Of a stretch of DNA of 64,000 nucleotides, positions 61,677 through 64,000 are shown piece by piece. The translations under genes and the position numbers were made by a program. The notes below the pieces were generated by a model. That model did not search any database and had not been told where the DNA came from. It saw nothing but the letters and a program-made list of their open reading frames with translations. This stretch comes from Chlamydoabsidia padenii. Lineage: Eukaryota > Mucoromycota > Mucoromycetes > Mucorales > Cunninghamellaceae. Position 1 is the stretch's first letter. Each line of letters opens with the position of its first letter. The stretch is taken from contig JAIWND010000005.1 in assembly GCA_025330725.1 (NCBI GenBank), positions 372,001 through 436,000 of the forward strand, read 5' to 3'.

Positions 61677-63250
61677 ATGTTACAAACCATTCCTCTTCAA
61701 CCTCATGGTGGATTCGCTCTTGATGGTAAAGCGATACTAGCAGCAGCAAAGGAGGTAAGTAAAAAAGAAGAATAAAGAAAATACCAGAACAATAACGAAT
61801 ATAACTCTTTAGCGAACCCCTGGATTGTTGGGACGTAAACGAACCTCCTTGGGGAACTTGCGTAAATCGAAATCATCAACAACGGTGGATAATCAACAAC
61901 AAAAAACAGAACCAATGACTGTTGACATGACGATGAAACGAAGGTCCACAGGTTGTCTTCGACGTGCGTCGTTTTATTCGACGAAAAGTACGAAATCGGC
62001 TGATGCATCACCAATCAACAAGGTAAAACAGTTTTAAAATTCTTTTTAGCCCTTCTTCCAATGTTAATCACATGGTTTCTCACTATTTCTTTTTGGGTTT
62101 CATCCTATCAATAGGAAGTGTGGCGACCCCCCGGATTTTATGAAATCCCCAATATCCTTGGTACCAATGCATTTTTAAAACCTGAACCTCACACAGAACT
62201 CACTTACAGCCTACGACCTTATACACCACAAAAACACATTTGCAAACGACCTTGGCTTCCTGCTGGTAATACTCCTGATATACCTCAACTTCCTCCTCTC
62301 GTACGATCCGAAAACGAATTCGAACGATCTATTCGCAAAGCCCTCTCTGCCAAGAAAATTCCTGTCTCCTCATTGGATCCACGTAACAAGTATGCCAGCT
62401 TCAAGGAGATCGGTACTGGTGTCAATGGATCAGTGGTACGTACGACTCATCGATACAAGAAGAATCTCCATTTGGCTATCAAGCGTTGTCGGTTGGATCC
62501 TAATCGTGAATACAAAATGGCGATCGTGCGTGAACTCAAAATTATGGCCTCGGGACATCCTAATCTTATCCGGTTGCGTGAAGTCACTCTGTGGCGTGAT
62601 GATGTATGGATGGCTATGGATCTGCAACGATGCTCGGTGTTTGCGGTACTTTGTCAACGGGGGATTCCTGAAGAATATGCGGTCCATATCACTTGTGAAA
62701 CTCTCAAAGCTTTACAGTATCTCCACTCCAAGGGGTACATTCATCGTGATATCAAGTGTGAAAATCTCTTGCTTGGTTGGAATGGGGAAGTCAAATTAGG
62801 TAGGTATAGATGAATTAGATGTAAATATACTCATCCGTTGTATTAACCACCCTCTTTTTATTATTATTATTAGCCGACTTTGGGTTAGCAACAAGATCAA
62901 GTAAACGAAACAAGGATCGATTAGGTACAAGTAAATGGATGGCTCCCGAAGTAATTCGAGAACAATATTATTCTCAATCTATCGATATGTGGTCTCTTGG
63001 CGTAACAATCATTGAAATGATGGATCGTGTTCCTCCTCACTATATGATCAAGGATGAAATTGAACTTTTTGCTGCCATCCTCAGTGATCCAAGTCCTACT
63101 TTTACTTACAGTTACCCAACAATGTACATGCGTGGTTTGGTTGCTTGGTTATTGGATGAAAATGCTCGGTCTCGACCTAATGCAAAGGATGTTTACCAGG
63201 TAAGACCACCCAAAGAGATATTATACATGGCCCCTTGATTGATCTAATCT

Positions 63251-63290
<40 letters not shown>

Positions 63291-63385
63291 AGGAAATCAT
63301 CGCTCATGTACAAAGCAACCTGTTACGAATGGCAACTACTGCTGAATTGGCTCGATTTGTCAATCATGTGTTACCTCCTTGCTAA
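61677..63385 (+). CDS. Ste20/PAK-related protein kinase lacking a CRIB domain
   Basis: Exons 61677-61754, 61813-62022, 62115-62799, 62874-63199 and 63293-63385 give 463 residues. The N-terminal third is basic and Ser-rich (RKRTSLGNLRKSKSS). Kinase motifs: GTGVNGSV loop, LAIKRC lysine, HRDIKCENLLLG, ADFGLATRSSKRNK and GTSKWMAPEV, where PAKs normally have [26 protein letters not shown] is Ste20-like. No CRIB or PH motif is visible, so direct Cdc42 control is unlikely. The frame is open without an ATG upstream of 61677 (TFEDLALNNQQAATR), following a possible AG acceptor at 61614-61615. A short upstream first exon may therefore be missing. Confidence 0.88.
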
Positions 63386-63838
63386 TAGGCACTTATGATT
63401 CTTCTTATTTATACTGTTATGACCCCTCCTTTTTTTTATTTTATAACTTTTAGCTATACTTTTTTGCATATCCACCCTCTCATGATACACACACACACGT
63501 ACCCATACCATTCCTCACACCAACAACAAAACACACAAACATTTATAACACACTTGGTGCTCCAATCACACACTTCATATCATCCAATTCCCCTCCAAAA
63601 AAAAAAAATTACATACCTCTCATTACTTCATCCCCTTCCTTCTATTCCTTTTTGGTAGAAAACGGTGATTCTGTTTTCTGTTTTTTATCTACTACATCAT
63701 GTTTCCCCACCCATATTTATTATATTATGTTATTTAGTCTCTGTATGTCCTCCAATGATAATAAAAAAAAATACTTTATTTATAAACATGTCTATTCTAC
63801 GTCTAATTATCTACAAAGTTTAGCCCACTTGATGATCA
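63386..63838. other. Convergent 3' region, no gene seen
   Basis: AT-rich, with an ACACAC tract at 63488-63497 and AATAAAAAA near 63760. It lies between the kinase gene and the SH3-protein gene. Confidence 0.5.
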
Positions 63839-64000
63839 TCATAGGTCGGATACATAGTTGCCTGTACAAATATAAGAGAATTAGATCATCCCCTGTCTTT
63901 TATTTGATCCTCCTTTTTTTTTTTTTTTTAATCATATTACCTGGAAAGATACCTATCTGACCATGAAGTTTACCCGTCCACCAATCATTTTGATCCGCTG
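63839..64000 (-). CDS. C-terminal end of an SH3-domain protein (partial)
   Basis: Exon 64000-63941 (continuing past the window) encodes ADQNDWWTGKLHGQIGIFP and splices with a GTAATA donor to exon 63861-63839, which ends GNYVSDL and stop. Together they give the end of an SH3 domain: the DWW motif, then GIFPGNYV with the Pro and Tyr that line the ligand groove. The SH3 is thus the last domain of the protein. The identity of the rest cannot be told. Confidence 0.8.

Overview
The window comes from a nuclear genome of an early-diverging filamentous fungus, most likely Mucoromycota (Mucorales-like). The evidence is AT-rich DNA with many short GT-AG introns (about 50-80 nt), conserved fungal housekeeping genes (CENP-H, Sec2, Rgp1, Rpt4, Rpb5, Ubc8, Caf16, Trm112), Gln/Asn-rich low-complexity proteins and very long A/T homopolymers. 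The lineage is an inference; no species marker is present. No rRNA, convincing tRNA or CRISPR array was seen.

Layout. 1-2601 (-): long-chain acyl-CoA synthetase, cut by the window edge. 3087-4194 (-): small gene of unknown function. 4884-6525 (+): Sec2-type Rab GEF. 7170-8638 (-): C2HC zinc-finger protein. 8885-9996 (-): CENP-H-like kinetochore protein. 10571-11455 (+): universal stress protein. 11635-14487 (-): CRIB-containing PAK kinase. 15459-16400 (+): Ubc8/UBE2H. 16857-17891 (-): HAPSTR1-like. 19141-19858 (-): NDP kinase. 20444-20978 (+): Trm112. 21188-22152 (-) and 22832-25659 (+): two uncharacterised proteins. 26125-27879 (-): proteasome Rpt4. 28321-29193 (+): Rpb5. 29383-29826 and 30094-30486 (-): small unknown proteins. 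31081-31241 (-): possible 32-residue zinc-knuckle peptide. 33334-33777 (-): ribosomal protein eL39. 34020-35110: degenerate tandem array. 37252-40380 (-): intact Tnp2-like transposase ORF. 41799-43629 (-): sugar transporter. 44851-46386 (-): membrane-anchored endonuclease/exonuclease/phosphatase-family protein. 47631-50556 (+): Rgp1. 50768-52221 (+): UBE3D-like E3. 52488-53312 (+): F-box/LRR protein. 53845-54948 (+): Caf16 ABC protein. 55554-57281 (+): TMEM135-like. 57832-58830 (+): C2H2 protein. 59324-60230 (-): Rab11/Ypt31. 61677-63385 (+): Ste20-like kinase without CRIB. 63839-64000 (-): C-terminal end of an SH3 protein.

The genes are general cell machinery rather than one pathway. There is a loose membrane-traffic theme (Sec2 GEF, the Rab11 GTPase and the Rgp1 Rab-GEF subunit) and a protein-turnover theme (Ubc8, UBE3D, F-box, Rpt4). 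Gene order alternates between divergent and convergent pairs.

The most striking pattern is not a gene. A short element with consensus close to GCGGGATTTGAA, in either orientation, recurs through the intergenic DNA. In eleven genes it sits 99-133 nt upstream of the start codon. It also occurs in gene deserts, in a tandem array, and upstream of the transposase-like ORF. It looks like a position-fixed promoter element resembling the E2F/CDE plus CHR (TTTGAA) elements of animal promoters.
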